64,000 nt of DNA from Motacilla alba alba (lineage: Eukaryota; Chordata; Aves; Passeriformes; Motacillidae), in assembly GCF_015832195.1 (NCBI RefSeq), contig NC_052018.1, positions 113,679,966 to 113,743,965 on the forward strand, in the 5' to 3' direction. How positions within the stretch are numbered: position 1 is the first letter of the stretch; every line of letters begins with the position of its first letter. The notes under the pieces are model-generated. The model saw nothing but the letters and a program-made list of their open reading frames with translations, ran no database searches and was not told where the DNA came from. Below, in pieces: positions 11,201 to 21,759 of the stretch. The translations under genes and the position numbers were made by a program.

Positions 11201-13048
11201 TGATAGTAGAGTCTGTAAAAAGCACTGAAATTTTTAATGTTTTGTATGGAATATCTCTAGGATGAGCTTGGAAGTTCACTGACTGCCTTCAGTGTTGCCT
11301 TTGGCTTAATGCTGTGGTTTTATGTCTTTGTCCTTACACCAGGAAACCAGGGAGTACTTCAGGCTCTTCCATCGACACGCTTGCGGCCGTGGGTATTTAT
11401 AAGCATCCAAAGAGTCTCTTTGGCTTTGTTTTCAGTGTTTGAATCCTAGAGCATGAAGTGCACTGAAACACTTGCCTGGGCTGTGCTGTGCTCCCCACCT
11501 GAGCTCTGAGCACACGTGGGGCTGACAGTGGTAAACGGAGCTCCATCAGCCTCCTGCCTGTTCACAGACACCCAGAACGGGAATCTGCAGTGAGCTGCAT
11601 CCTCTGAGCAGGGCATGAAGTCATAATAGGAAAAAGGAAATCTGCAGCTTTACTTTAGAAAAGCCCATTCGCCATAAAAATGACATGCTTTAGAGGAATT
11701 AGGCAGTTTAAAAGAGTCCTTCTAGAGTCCGCATCATTAAACTGTGGACCTTTAAAGGTATTTAACTGTTGAACTCCTGGCTTGATGGAGACCCATTTAT
11801 GGAATGTTGTAGTCACTTCTGTTTTAAGGTGCTCAGAATGAGCTAGACTTTTAAACACTTGCAGCAGGTTAATTTTTAGCAAAGAGGTTTTCTTCAGGAA
11901 AAGCACATTTTCTGCCCAACAGAATCTGATTGTGCTTTCCATCCAAATTTTGAAGACTGCTAAGTTTGACAGTGCTGCTAGGTTTGCTCAGTCAGGCTCA
12001 GCCTGTAGAAAAAAGGCTGTTAAAAATCTATCACCCAAAGGAGGGATCCTGACTGCTTTCCATTACAGGGCTGCCCCTCATGGCTCTGTTGCATTGGCTT
12101 TAAGCAGGTGTGACTCATTTGTATGACTTTGGCTCTCACGCTGCTTTGGGGAACCAGCTGCCTTTGAGCTTACTGCTCAGCTTGGGCCTCACCAGGACCT
12201 GTTTCTAAGCCCACCTCATCCTTCACTCATCTCATCTCCAATTGCATCCATTACAGCACAGTCACCATGCAGTGAGTGATCTCAGCCCATCCCTGCTCCT
12301 CTTGTCCAGCCAGCAGCAGCTCAATCCCTTTCTCTGGAGCCTGTGCAGTGCCAGGGCTTGGCCATCGTTGCTGGGCAGATGTGAGTGACTGCCTGACCAG
12401 TGAGTTTGTCTCCCAGTCTTCATTTGGGTAAGTACATTTTCTCCCATACTTCTGTTGCATCAAGCTGAACATCTTTGCAAAAAATAAAGCCCAGTCCTGC
12501 CAACTTCAATCACTTCAGTGTAGAATTGAGTCTGCTTGGTAGAACAAGGGAAAAGACTGAAGCCAGTTGGCCAAGTCCTGTTTTCAGTCACCATTACATA
12601 AACTACACTGACTGCACTGAAGGCAACAGAGAAAACCCACAAGGAATCGTTTATATTGACTTCTGAGATAAGTGCAAAGGCAATTAAAAATTCTTTTTAT
12701 CATTAGTTATTATAGTGCCATATAAAAGCACTTACATTAGGAATCATCAGCTTTTGAAGAAACCCAAGTGCTCAAAGCATTTCCATGCTCCTGTAACATG
12801 TCAAAGCTACAGCTGAAAATTCCCCTTTCCTTAAAGGTGCATTAACCTACTGGATTCTATTGCTTTGTGAGGGAAATACTTGCATAAAGAAGGAAAAATT
12901 AGTTATCTATATCTATATCCATCACAAAGTGGGAGAAATTTCTATTGAAGTTTTGCCACCTATGTTCAAGAAACTTCAAAATTATTTCAATTAGCAAGAG
13001 AGCATCACCTTTAAGTTTTATCCCTATGTTAATAATTGACAGCACTCT
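8201..13048. other. Non-coding stretch, no gene seen
   Basis: Features are minor. A G-rich run at about 9150-9195 (ggggtgtgggggcaagg) could form a G-quadruplex with long loops. Frames of 111-121 codons at 9580-9945 occur on both strands at once. A very good donor-like site (TTTGG|GTAAGTAC) lies at about 12427 without a convincing acceptor-bounded open exon. At 11344-11393 a 50-nt segment between 'ccttacaccag' and 'gtattt' is exon-like but weak. I recognise no transposon or RNA gene. Confidence 0.5.
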
Positions 13049-13075
13049 CCCCCCCCCCCCCCCCCCCCCCCCCCC
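13049..13075 (+). repeat. Poly-C run, 27 bases
   Basis: Twenty-seven consecutive C residues, followed by agtgttt. Long C/G homopolymers are uncommon in bird DNA and are prone to length change; the C strand can form an i-motif and the G strand a quadruplex. The length given is that of this assembly and may be a sequencing-limited estimate. A minus-strand frame of 86 codons reading poly-Gly through it is an artefact. Confidence 0.95.
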
Positions 13076-13347
13076 AGTGTTTAATATAAGCAATACATTG
13101 AGGGGGAAAAGTATATTCAGTTGAAATTCATTACTGTATTTACAATGCTGCTTTCCCATGCTTATTTTAGGGTCATTTGGGAAAAAAGCTGTAACTCAAA
13201 AAAAAAATATGAATGCATTGCTATTCTGGGAGTTAGACTGTCACTTAATAAATATATTTCTGATAATAAAAAATTGGTGTCATTTTCCTTGCAGGGACTT
13301 ATTCGGAAGAAAGTTAATAAAAACTGCATGGAAAAACCAGCATCACA

Positions 13348-13403
13348 GTTGGTTGGGGGGTTTTTTTGGTGGGTTTTTTTTTGGGGTGTTGTTTTTTTTT
13401 TGG
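13348..13403 (+). repeat. G/T low-complexity tract
   Basis: Alternating runs of G (3-6) and T (7-11): gggggg, ttttttt, ggtggg, ttttttttt, gggg, then a T run. It lies about 270 bp from the poly-C run. It produces a spurious Gly/Phe-rich peptide on the plus strand. The G runs could take part in quadruplex structure. Confidence 0.9.
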
Positions 13404-13419
13404 TTCAAAATTCCTACAG

Positions 13420-13486
13420 GAAAGTTAGCCTTATGCAGAAAGTATCAAGAAGCAGAGAAACATTCCACGGTCCTTAAAACCCAAAG
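13420..13486 (+). other. Exon-like segment (67 nt), plus strand
   Basis: An acceptor with a T-rich tract (ggttcaaaattcctacag) precedes 67 nt ending in the strong donor CAAAG|GTAAGATT. One frame is open for 21 codons (about KLALCRKYQEAEKHSTVLKTQ) with two bases left over at each end; the other two have stops. An alternative stronger acceptor (cattttccttgcag) lies upstream at 13281-13294 but would include the G/T tract. I recognise no protein. The T-rich tract may itself be the reason the acceptor looks good. Confidence 0.15.
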
Positions 13487-16400
13487 GTAAGATTCTCTTC
13501 CTAAATATACAATTAAGCAAGGTAGCTCTGATGAACCTTTTAAATACCTTTTAAGGACAAAGACCTAACTGGCCCTGCTGATGGGAAAGTCATAATGTGG
13601 CTTTTTTCCTGATGGCTTTCTATTCTTTGTGTGTGTGACAGATGTCAATGAAGTTGAAAAGTGTCCATTTCCCAGCAGGATGCTGGCTGTTCCCCAAAAT
13701 GCCTGGGCAGTTTATAGAGGCCCTACTATCTCCTGATGGTGAGGGACGGATTTGTAGGGAAAGCTTCCTGCCGGGCAGAGGCCTGCTGCCTTTGAATAGA
13801 AGGCAGCCAGCAGCTCTACGGGCCTCAGCAAGAGATGCCACTGCACCATCAGTAACCTTTGATTTATTATCTGAGAAATTCACCATCCATCTGCATCAAG
13901 AGGTCACAGAAGCAACTTTCCTAATGGGAATCTGAGACCCCCATTATTTCCCACTTATTGCTACAAGCATGAAAAATTGCTCCAACTGAGAAAGCCAGAC
14001 CTTCAGGACTTGTTGCCATGGCTGAATTTATAGGAATATTTAGGAGCAACGCTTAGTGGGGCTTTTTTGAACCTATAAACTCCAACAATTTTCACAGGTT
14101 TTTGCTAATTAATGCCACCACTGTGGAAATGGAAGCAGTTCTGCAAACAAGCTGCGACAAATGGGATTTTTCCTGCCAGTGGAAAAGCCCAGGGAATAAT
14201 TAGCGGGTCCATAGAGATCTCTTGATTACAGACATCTGCATTGGTAATGTCCAGAGCAAAGATCGCCCAGGGAAATGTTTGGGATTTTCACCTTAGGGCA
14301 CGTTTATGTTGTCAGCTACGCCCTTCAAAATGCAGTTGGACATTTGTGGGAAAATATTTAGTGAAATGTTAGAGCTAGGAACCTGATGTTGACTAATCTG
14401 GGCTAGGGAAACTGGCTTTGCTTTCCAAAGCACTGTCCGGCCGCCAAGACTTGCAGATGTAATATTTTGATATCTCATTAAAGCTGATTTCACAGAGATA
14501 TTTCTCAGTGCTGCATCCGAGTTGCTGTCAGTTGCCTGAGATGCTTTTGCAGTTATCACTGCCTTGTCGAATAGGATGAAGAGGAAACAACGAGACTGAT
14601 TATTAAAAAACCACATGACTCCTTGAAAATGAAGCACTGAAAAAAGAACTCATGTCAAGGGAGGATTTATTAGTTCAGGTTGAAGAGTAACTTGATTTGG
14701 GATTTTCCTCTTGTCAAGGAGAGTCACAATATAAATTATGAATCTACTTATAGAAGTGGTGGAGGTTTTGCCTTTTTTGAAAAGGCATGCTTTTAACAGG
14801 CCAATAAAATAATTATTTCAGGCTTATGAAGCAGAACTTTAGGCTAAGGGTCTTTTTAAAACTGCAATTATTTTTATTCAAATACCATTAGAGCACAGTT
14901 ACCCCAGTTCTAGACTTGTTCATGTTGTATTAAATGCCAGTAAGTGCCAAACAAAAGTCATCCCTCCCCTGAAAAATTTATAGCACACAGGTTTGCTTGG
15001 GTTTACCAATTGTGCTTGGATACAGGATATAGGATATAAAATAAATTAAATTTATAATGCCTGTGATTTTAAAACATTGGTGACACAATGTAGGTCTGTC
15101 TTGCTTAGAATCTTTTTTTGATGGGATCTTCAATCCCCCAAGCCTTGAAGCAGAAAATGCTCTTAAATTTGTATTTAAACCCATCCTTCTCCAGGAGAAC
15201 CATTAAGCAAATGATTCATTTTAAGATACATTTCAGTCCCAGGGGCATCATTTATCCTACTCACTGGTCAGGCAGTCACTTACAACGAAGTTAAGTACTG
15301 AGCAGACCTAATTCTGAATCCAGGCTGTCCTTCAAGATGTCATGAGAAGCAAGAATAACTAATTCTCCTGGCTTTTGAGTCACTGTGTGCACGACACATA
15401 GCTTCACCCACTAATGCACCAACATATCAGCTGTTTCCAGAGATCTCTATTGGCTTAGCTTTGCTGGTCTCTCTGTGCTGAGGGGCAGGGGTAGAAGGAG
15501 TGAAGGGTTAGGAAAGAAGGAGAATTCAGAGTTGCTGAGGGTACTTTTGTTCTCAGATAACTTGTATGACAAGTACATGTATATTCATGGGCACTGAGTG
15601 CTAGAATCCACGCTTCAATCCAGTCTGACCCAGGATATTTACAGAGGTGTGAAGCAACTTCAGGATGGGGTTTGTAATATCCTCATTCTGGGTCCTTATG
15701 AAGTCTTTCCAGAAGTCCCCAGAGATGCCTGTGATCACACGTGCCTCATTGTCACTGCCTTGGACAGATGGGAAAGTCCCTGGAGAGATTGCTTCAGAGT
15801 GGTGTTTACTGATCAGCATGTGGGCTGCAGTGGCACTGGTTTTGGGGTGCAGGTGAAAGGACACTCTCTCTTACAGTGTCCTGCAGACAGGATTTCCATT
15901 CATTCTGGGTTGTCTTTCAAAGTACAGGCTATGTACATGCACAGTCCAGGTGACTTTGAGCTGCAGCTTGGTACATTTTTCAGCTGCACTGAAGGAAATG
16001 GTTTACAGTGGCTAAAGGTACAAGTACGTGGCACTGTATCTGCCCTTCAGAAACACGATATGAATTCCTGTAAATAAGGTATTTAAGCATAAATGTGTTT
16101 GACTGTTTTCTAATGAGCCTTGTTCACAGGCCCTGCAGGGTTAATTAGGTTTCTAGATCTTATCTTTACTCTATTACACTAAAGGCAAAAACCTCTACAG
16201 GAACTGAATCCACTCAGAAAGAGCAAATAAACTAGCTCTAAATGATCACAAACTGACCAAGCTTTTCTGCTTCAGCTCCCTGTGTGCCTTCAGGCAACCT
16301 GGATTTAAAAGCACCGAGATTACAGGACCATAAAAATACACATTTACATTTACGTGTGGTCACATGCAAAATTTAAGATTTAGAGAAAGCCACAAAGGGA

Positions 16401-16891
16401 ATGTTTAACACAAGTAGCCAGGCACAAGCTGAATTAATGACACAGCAGCCCCAGCAGAAACACAAGAAAAACATGTAAACCTTCATCTATTATTAGTTGC
16501 TGTAGCCCACACTCCAGAGCACAAGGACGCATGGTCATTAGAGGCTGTTCTTTTCCACGAGGTCTTTTGGGCAAGTCCTGAAATGTAGGGAATTCACATG
16601 TGAGGGTCCTCGTTTTGAATTTTATTTCTTTGTTGGATGATTAAATCACGGCGTACATGAACAGAGTAGCCATGAGCACCTGCCCAGGTGGGGACACTCT
16701 GCAGGAGGACTCCCAGCCTGTTCATGTTGGACACCCTGGGCTGGCAGAAGGCTGCAGGTGGTGCTCCCAGGATGGGCACCAGCTCCTCCAGCACGGGAAG
16801 GGTTTGCATTCCTGCAGCCCCTGGCAGGCAGGCTGAGCTTTTGTACCAAGTCTTGCACGTCTGCTACAGGCAATTCAACAGCCTGTAGCAA
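13487..16891. other. Non-coding stretch with AT-core clusters
   Basis: No gene recognised. Sub-regions of note: 14040-14270 and 14440-14640 contain several TAATTAA/TAATTAG/GATTA cores; a short perfect hairpin (gcctttt/aaaaggc) lies at 14770-14786. A 159-codon plus-strand frame at 15598-16077 has no family resemblance and is overlapped by an 87-codon minus frame. Sequence just upstream of the CR1 (16640-16880) is GC-richer and unidentified. Confidence 0.5.
14040..14270. promoter_or_regulatory. Possible enhancer-like patch, TAAT cores plus E-box
   Basis: Seen: tgctaattaatgcc, gaataattagcggg, cttgattacagacatctgc and acaattttcac within about 230 bp. Known: TAATTA is a generic homeodomain core, CATCTG an E-box bound by bHLH factors, and ACAAT a SOX core. 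Inferred: such a mixture is common in developmental enhancers. The call is by composition and motif only. Confidence 0.2.
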
Positions 16892-17182
16892 GTGCAAGAG
16901 CGTGTGGTGACAGGACAAGGGGCAATGGCTTCAAACTGACAGGGCATAGGTTTGGATTAGATGTTAGAAAGAAATTCTTCCCCGTGAGGGTGCTGAGGCC
17001 CTGGCACAGGTTGCCCACAGCAGCTGTGGCTGCTCCATCCCTGGAAGTGTCCAAGGCCAGGCTGGATGGAGCTCTGAGCACCCTGGCCTGGTGGGAGGTG
17101 TCCCTGCCCATGGCAGTGGGGTTGGAACCCCATAATCTTTTAAGTCCCTTCCAAGCTTCTCAGTGACTCTATGATTCTATGA
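16892..17182 (+). mobile_element. CR1 LINE 3' end with intact tail repeats, plus strand
   Basis: About 290 bp of CR1 in sense: 'gcaagagcgtgtggtgacag', 'caaggggcaatggcttcaaac', 'ttggattagatgttagaaag', 'aaattcttccccgtgagg', 'tccctggaagtgtccaagg', 'ggtgtccctgcccatggc', then 'aagtcccttccaagc' and the 3' tail 'tgactctatgattctatga'. The intact tail marks the true 3' terminus; the 5' end is lost, as usual for CR1. It is the best-preserved 3' end in the window. Overlapping frames of 60-90 codons here are parts of the repeat. Confidence 0.95.
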
Positions 17183-17919
17183 ATTCCTTTGCTTTAAACT
17201 CCTGTGTTGTAATGTAATGCAGACACATGGTGATGGAAAGCTCCAAGAGTAGATTCTGTTTGGTTTTTCACATGTTGGTATCACACCTTCCAGAGTGGCT
17301 TTCAGGCCTGACACGTTAAGCTTCCCTTATGCTTAAAGTAAATATTAGATATGAAGAGAAGCACATTTTCTTTCTAGTTTTTTGCTTGATTTTTTTTTTG
17401 CACAAGAGTGTCCTGTCAGGGCATAAATAACTAGACTGGTTCATTTTAAGCAAGTCTGAGTTCTGGTTGTGTAATTATGGATCTGCTCACATGAACATGC
17501 ACCAAAGAAAAAAAAAAAAAAGTGTAGGAGTTCCCAGGGGAAAAGTAATGAGGTCTGTTTGTCTTGCAAAAGCTGTGTTGTATTATAATACAGCAAATGA
17601 TAGCATGAGATCTTCTCAGGTAGGACAGTCTTCAGGAATAAAATCCAGCCAACAGAGGAGCTTCAGAAACCAGTTGTCCAGTTGCTAATTTCCCCCGCCC
17701 CCCTGCAGCAGTCTGTAGGTCCTTTGCAAATTGCAAACTCCTCAGCACCTCAGGCAGGGTCTGCTCCTCAGCTGGCCTGGCTCAGCACAGTAATGGGATC
17801 AATAGTGGAGCCACTCAATAGCAGCCCTGAATTTAGAATGCTAATTGTTTAACCTTGCCAAGTGGAACAATTGCATTTTTGATACCACTGGTAGGGAGCT
17901 CAAATAAGCAAAGGAGAAA

Positions 17920-18010
17920 AGGACATTCTCTTATGCACTTTTTTTTTCACTTAATTAGGCTAATTAAAACCTGTGGGCCTAATGATGTATAGAAAATTAA
18001 GCATTTGCAA
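17920..18010. promoter_or_regulatory. Possible enhancer-like patch with paired TAATTA cores
   Basis: Seen: acttaattaggctaattaaa puts two TAATTA cores about 11 bp apart, one helical turn, followed by cctaatgatgtatag and aaattaagcatttgc. Known: homeodomain factors bind TAATTA, and helically phased sites favour cooperative binding. Inferred regulatory function only. Confidence 0.22.
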
Positions 18011-19704
18011 AACTCCTTACAGGTTGGGGGAATAAAGGCACGGATTGTAAGACTGAGAAAAGAAAAAAAAATCAGAAGGTCATGTTGTTTTATCTCTCAC
18101 TGGAGTTTTCTCCTAGGATTTGTTATGATTTACTGTCATTACATATTATGTAAACAGTCACTGTTTCCATGAAGTGGGAGGTCCTGTTAATCTTCTGTAG
18201 CTATTCAGCATTGTTTGTGAGTTTAGCTGGAAATGTACCTCCTTACTGTAAGGGAATGATCAGCAATCTGTACCCTATAGCCTCGGGTTATGGCTCTGAC
18301 CCCATTAAATGTGTAGGTGGGGTCTCCCTGGTAAGTCAGTAAAGCCAAGGAAAGTCTGAGATGATTTCCGTGCTTCCTGCTGTTGTTTCCTCCTTAGTGG
18401 ATGCTCTTGTCCCATCCGGAGGAGCAACTGCCTGGCCCCAGGGCCCACGGAAATACTCTGGAAGGATACTGTCCGCTTCAGCTTTATGGAATGGCTGCAT
18501 GGCAGGTAGTTAAAAAAAAGGCAAATAGAGAAGGAAGCCTCCTTTTTTTCCCTGCTTCCTTCTAAATCCTTCACTAAACTACATCTTTACTTCATCCTCT
18601 ACCAGCAGAACTTGTGTTACTTGGTCATGCAGGCTGTCCACACTTTCTTCAACAACAAAGGCAAATCAGTTCTGGCAAACAGACTGCTCACAGTGTTCCT
18701 TTTGCTGAAAAGGCCTGCAATTCAATGTTGTTTTACCCCCAGCCTATACCCAGCGTTTCACTGACAGCAGTGGGAGCCTTCCTGGGATGTCTGAGGGTAA
18801 TTTATTAATTCCCCTTTCCTGGAGTGATTCCTTCAGTGCTGCCACGCCAGTGGACACTGCGGCAGGGTCTCCTTCGCACCAGTGCCCGCACTGGAGCCGA
18901 TTCTCTGGCACTGGGTCCTGTCCCTGGGAGTTGTCCTGGCTGTATGGCTGCGAGGAGGTGGGAAGAAATGCACAGCAGTCCTGTGCTCATTCACTTGGCT
19001 GCCAAACATGCACATTTCACTGCTTTCTTGAGAGCACTTTCCTGCTGTGGAAATGTGATATGCCTGACTAGGTAGGCCAACAGCTGTGTGATTGTCCATC
19101 TGCTGCTTCTCCAGATTAAATATTAGCCCTCGTGTCTCCTCCAAAGCCATGAATTTTCTCCAAGTGCAGTTCTCAAAGAAGAGCTTTTCTTGCTTCTCTT
19201 CTTCTGCACCAGATACTCCGTGAGATAAATGATACAGATGGGCAGCAGGGGAATTCAAAGCACACAACTGCCAAAAAGTAGGGCCTATTATTTGTGTTGA
19301 TTTTTAAATGTGATTGCTCTTCAGTGGTGAATGAAACAAAGCACACAGCCACAGCGAGATAACCACACCGTGCTAGTGCGGGAATCCTGTCACATCTGCA
19401 GGGTGAAGGCATCTTGGCTGTTGGCTGGCCAGATCTCCCCAGGAGATAAATGCTTCACAGAGGACTTCTTCCATGAGAAACATTTCAGCTCCTCAGGCCT
19501 TAGTTGCTGCTTCTGCTCTACCCTGACCATGTACAGTTGTTTATCAGTGCTGCTAGAATTTTTGAGTTTCTACAGATGAGGATGTTTGAGCTGACTGTTG
19601 TTTTTTTCCAGCTGACATAGAGAGAAATATTTGAGATTGATTTCAGAAGTAGACAGAGTCATTCTTAATTTGTTTCTTCAGAGCTTCGTTTTCCTCATGC
19701 AAGT

Positions 19705-19795
19705 TATTCGTAACTCCCACTGAAGCCAATAAATTCCTAGTCCTTCACGGCAGGAAAGGCACTAAAGTCAATGGGAATGATTTGTATCCTGCAGT
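19705..19795. repeat. Decayed old interspersed repeat (tentative)
   Basis: Contains 'ctcccactgaagccaataaa' and, 40 bp on, 'actaaagtcaatgggaatg'. The pair resembles the inverted 'cccattgaagtcaatggg' arms of an old sauropsid palindromic repeat also suggested at 5004-5080, 44339-44392 and 60630-60692. Divergence is high, so the call is tentative. Confidence 0.3.
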
Positions 19796-20694
19796 GGGGG
19801 GGAATAAGCCTCCTGGGAAACTGTGGATCTCCTATTTGCCATAAGCCATCCATTACTACTGCCAGTAGCAAGTCATTCCAGGATTTGTAGGAATCTATTG
19901 TTTTTTGAGCGTATCTATGCTTTCATTCTCACTTCTCATATAAAAGTAAGTGATGCAAGTTATGAAATTGCATTAATATACAGATTTCTGCTGACTCTTT
20001 GTTTATGGCTTATCTTTCATTGCCTCTGTTATAGCACTTGTTGCCCTGGGATCCAGAGTTATGTCCAGGCTTGCTGCAGATCTCCTCTCCTCAGAATTTC
20101 ACCCATTGCTCGTGAGAATTTCAACTTCTGGATAAATAAATATTTTGGGTCAGGTCTTAAAAACACAGAAGTCCTTATTCGAATGTTATTTTTGGAACAT
20201 GCCCATGTCTTAGTGGAACTCTCATACCACAATAGCTGAGGGAAGAAATAGAGAAATGTAACTTCATGTCTTGGATCTGAGGGTCAGAGAGAAGGAAGGA
20301 GATGGGAGCAGGAGTAGACAGATATGGTGCCTGAGCTTTCCCTGCAGGAGAATAAAAAGGGTGTAGTAATACAGTAATTAGAACAAGCACAGTGTCAAAT
20401 GCACCTTCTAAAGAGAGCTAAAAATCATATCAGGCTGAAACAAACTTATGTGGCAGCTCAGGGGGAGCTGCAGCAACAGGCTGAACTCGCCCCATCCTGT
20501 CCCTCTTGGCCTTTTGTTCTAGGAACAGATGTCCCTTCTCCCCGACTGTCTTCTAGTTTCAGAATTAACAACTTGGGCTCTGAACTTTTAATTCATGATT
20601 GCCTTCATAAGCGTCTCTGTCCCTGCACTGGGAGAGTAATTTCATTGGTTTTCCTCTAATTATCAGTCTCTTCCTGTATTGCCCATGTAAAATT

Positions 20695-20729
20695 AAAAAA
20701 AAAAAAAAAAAAAAGAAAAAAAAAGAAAA
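20695..20729 (+). repeat. Poly-A tract, 20 A plus interrupted extension
   Basis: Twenty A residues, then AAAAAAAAA and AAAA separated by single G residues. No retropseudogene or SINE body is recognisable immediately upstream, so it is listed as a simple A-rich tract and not as a retroposon tail. Confidence 0.9.
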
Positions 20730-21729
20730 CAAGACTGGGCTCTGCTGACTTCTTAGGCCTGTGCTGGACAATCCTTCCTACCCAGATAGTTAACCCTTTT
20801 CAATTTCCAACAACACATAAGCTGAAGAAGTTTCTGGAGAGGAATATTTCCCATCTTTGGGAAGAAAAATTAGGTGGTACTTTACAGACAGAAACAGTTT
20901 GAAACCATGCTCAAATAGTAGAATTGTAAATTGATCTAGGAAAAAAAAAAGAAGAAACAAGAGAAAACCTTTGGGATAAAATGCTTAGTGTTTCATGCCA
21001 TCAGGAAAGATAAAGTTTTGTTAAATACATTCATTTTAACAGGTGGTTTTGACAGTGCCAAAGATATTTTCCACACTTGTGTTAGTGAATTATGTCTCTG
21101 TTATTCTTAATTCTCTTCCAGACCTCCTAAACTAAGGAGGTACAGACTAACTGTTGAGACACCCAGAACAGGCTTGTGGGGTTTGGAAAATGAATGGGGA
21201 AAATCAGATGTGATTGGTGGGCAAGCAGAGGGTGTCTGTACAGATCTGTGGCCACTGTGGGCTCGGGTTTGGCACTTCCAGCCCTTGAGGAGCTGCCTTG
21301 GTGAAGCCCCAGTGGAGACAGCAGCACAAGTTTGTAATCATGGATGGGACAGGCTCTTCAAGGTGGAGGCTGGCTGGCTTATCAGCAGAGCATCACAGGA
21401 TTCCAAGGAAGGCAGGCAGAAAACTTTAAATAAGAGAAATCCTTAGAACCTTCCAGTTGCAAAGGCAGACAATTAAGCAAGCATTGCCAGTTGATTTTCC
21501 TGGCAACTGAATAAAAAATTATTATTGACCAGTCAGATTTAGGTCACATAATAAACTTACAATTTATTAGGAGAGCCTACAACTATCAAACACCCTGCAG
21601 TGACTTTACTGATAGATTTATACACCGTTGCATCTTTTAAAAATACCAGATGAGGGTCAGAAATATTGTGATCATGTTCTAATGTGATATAAACAACCAT
21701 AAAGTGATTGAAGAGATTCACTGGGCTTC

Positions 21730-21759
21730 TTTGCCTCTCTCATCTTTGCCTCTCTCATC
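21730..21759 (+). repeat. Perfect 15-bp tandem duplication
   Basis: The unit tttgcctctctcatc occurs twice head to tail with no mismatch. It is probably a recent replication-slippage product. Confidence 0.95.

Noticed and set aside
11344..11393. 50-nt exon between ccttacaccag and gtattt
   Set aside because: The donor is weak (gtattt) and the short peptide is unrecognised; one frame simply reads through to a stop.
12257..12427. Exon ending at the strong donor TTTGG|GTAAGTAC
   Set aside because: The donor is excellent but plausible acceptors give either an 11-13-nt exon or one closed in its frames; no further support.
12899..13159. 86-codon minus-strand ORF with a poly-Gly run
   Set aside because: The Gly run is the poly-C tract read in antisense.
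15598..16077. 159-codon plus-strand ORF
   Set aside because: Reads as a mixed peptide but matches nothing known, has no splice or promoter support, and competes with an antisense frame.
20695..20729. Poly-A tract as the tail of a processed pseudogene
   Set aside because: No recognisable gene or SINE body lies upstream and no target-site duplication was seen.
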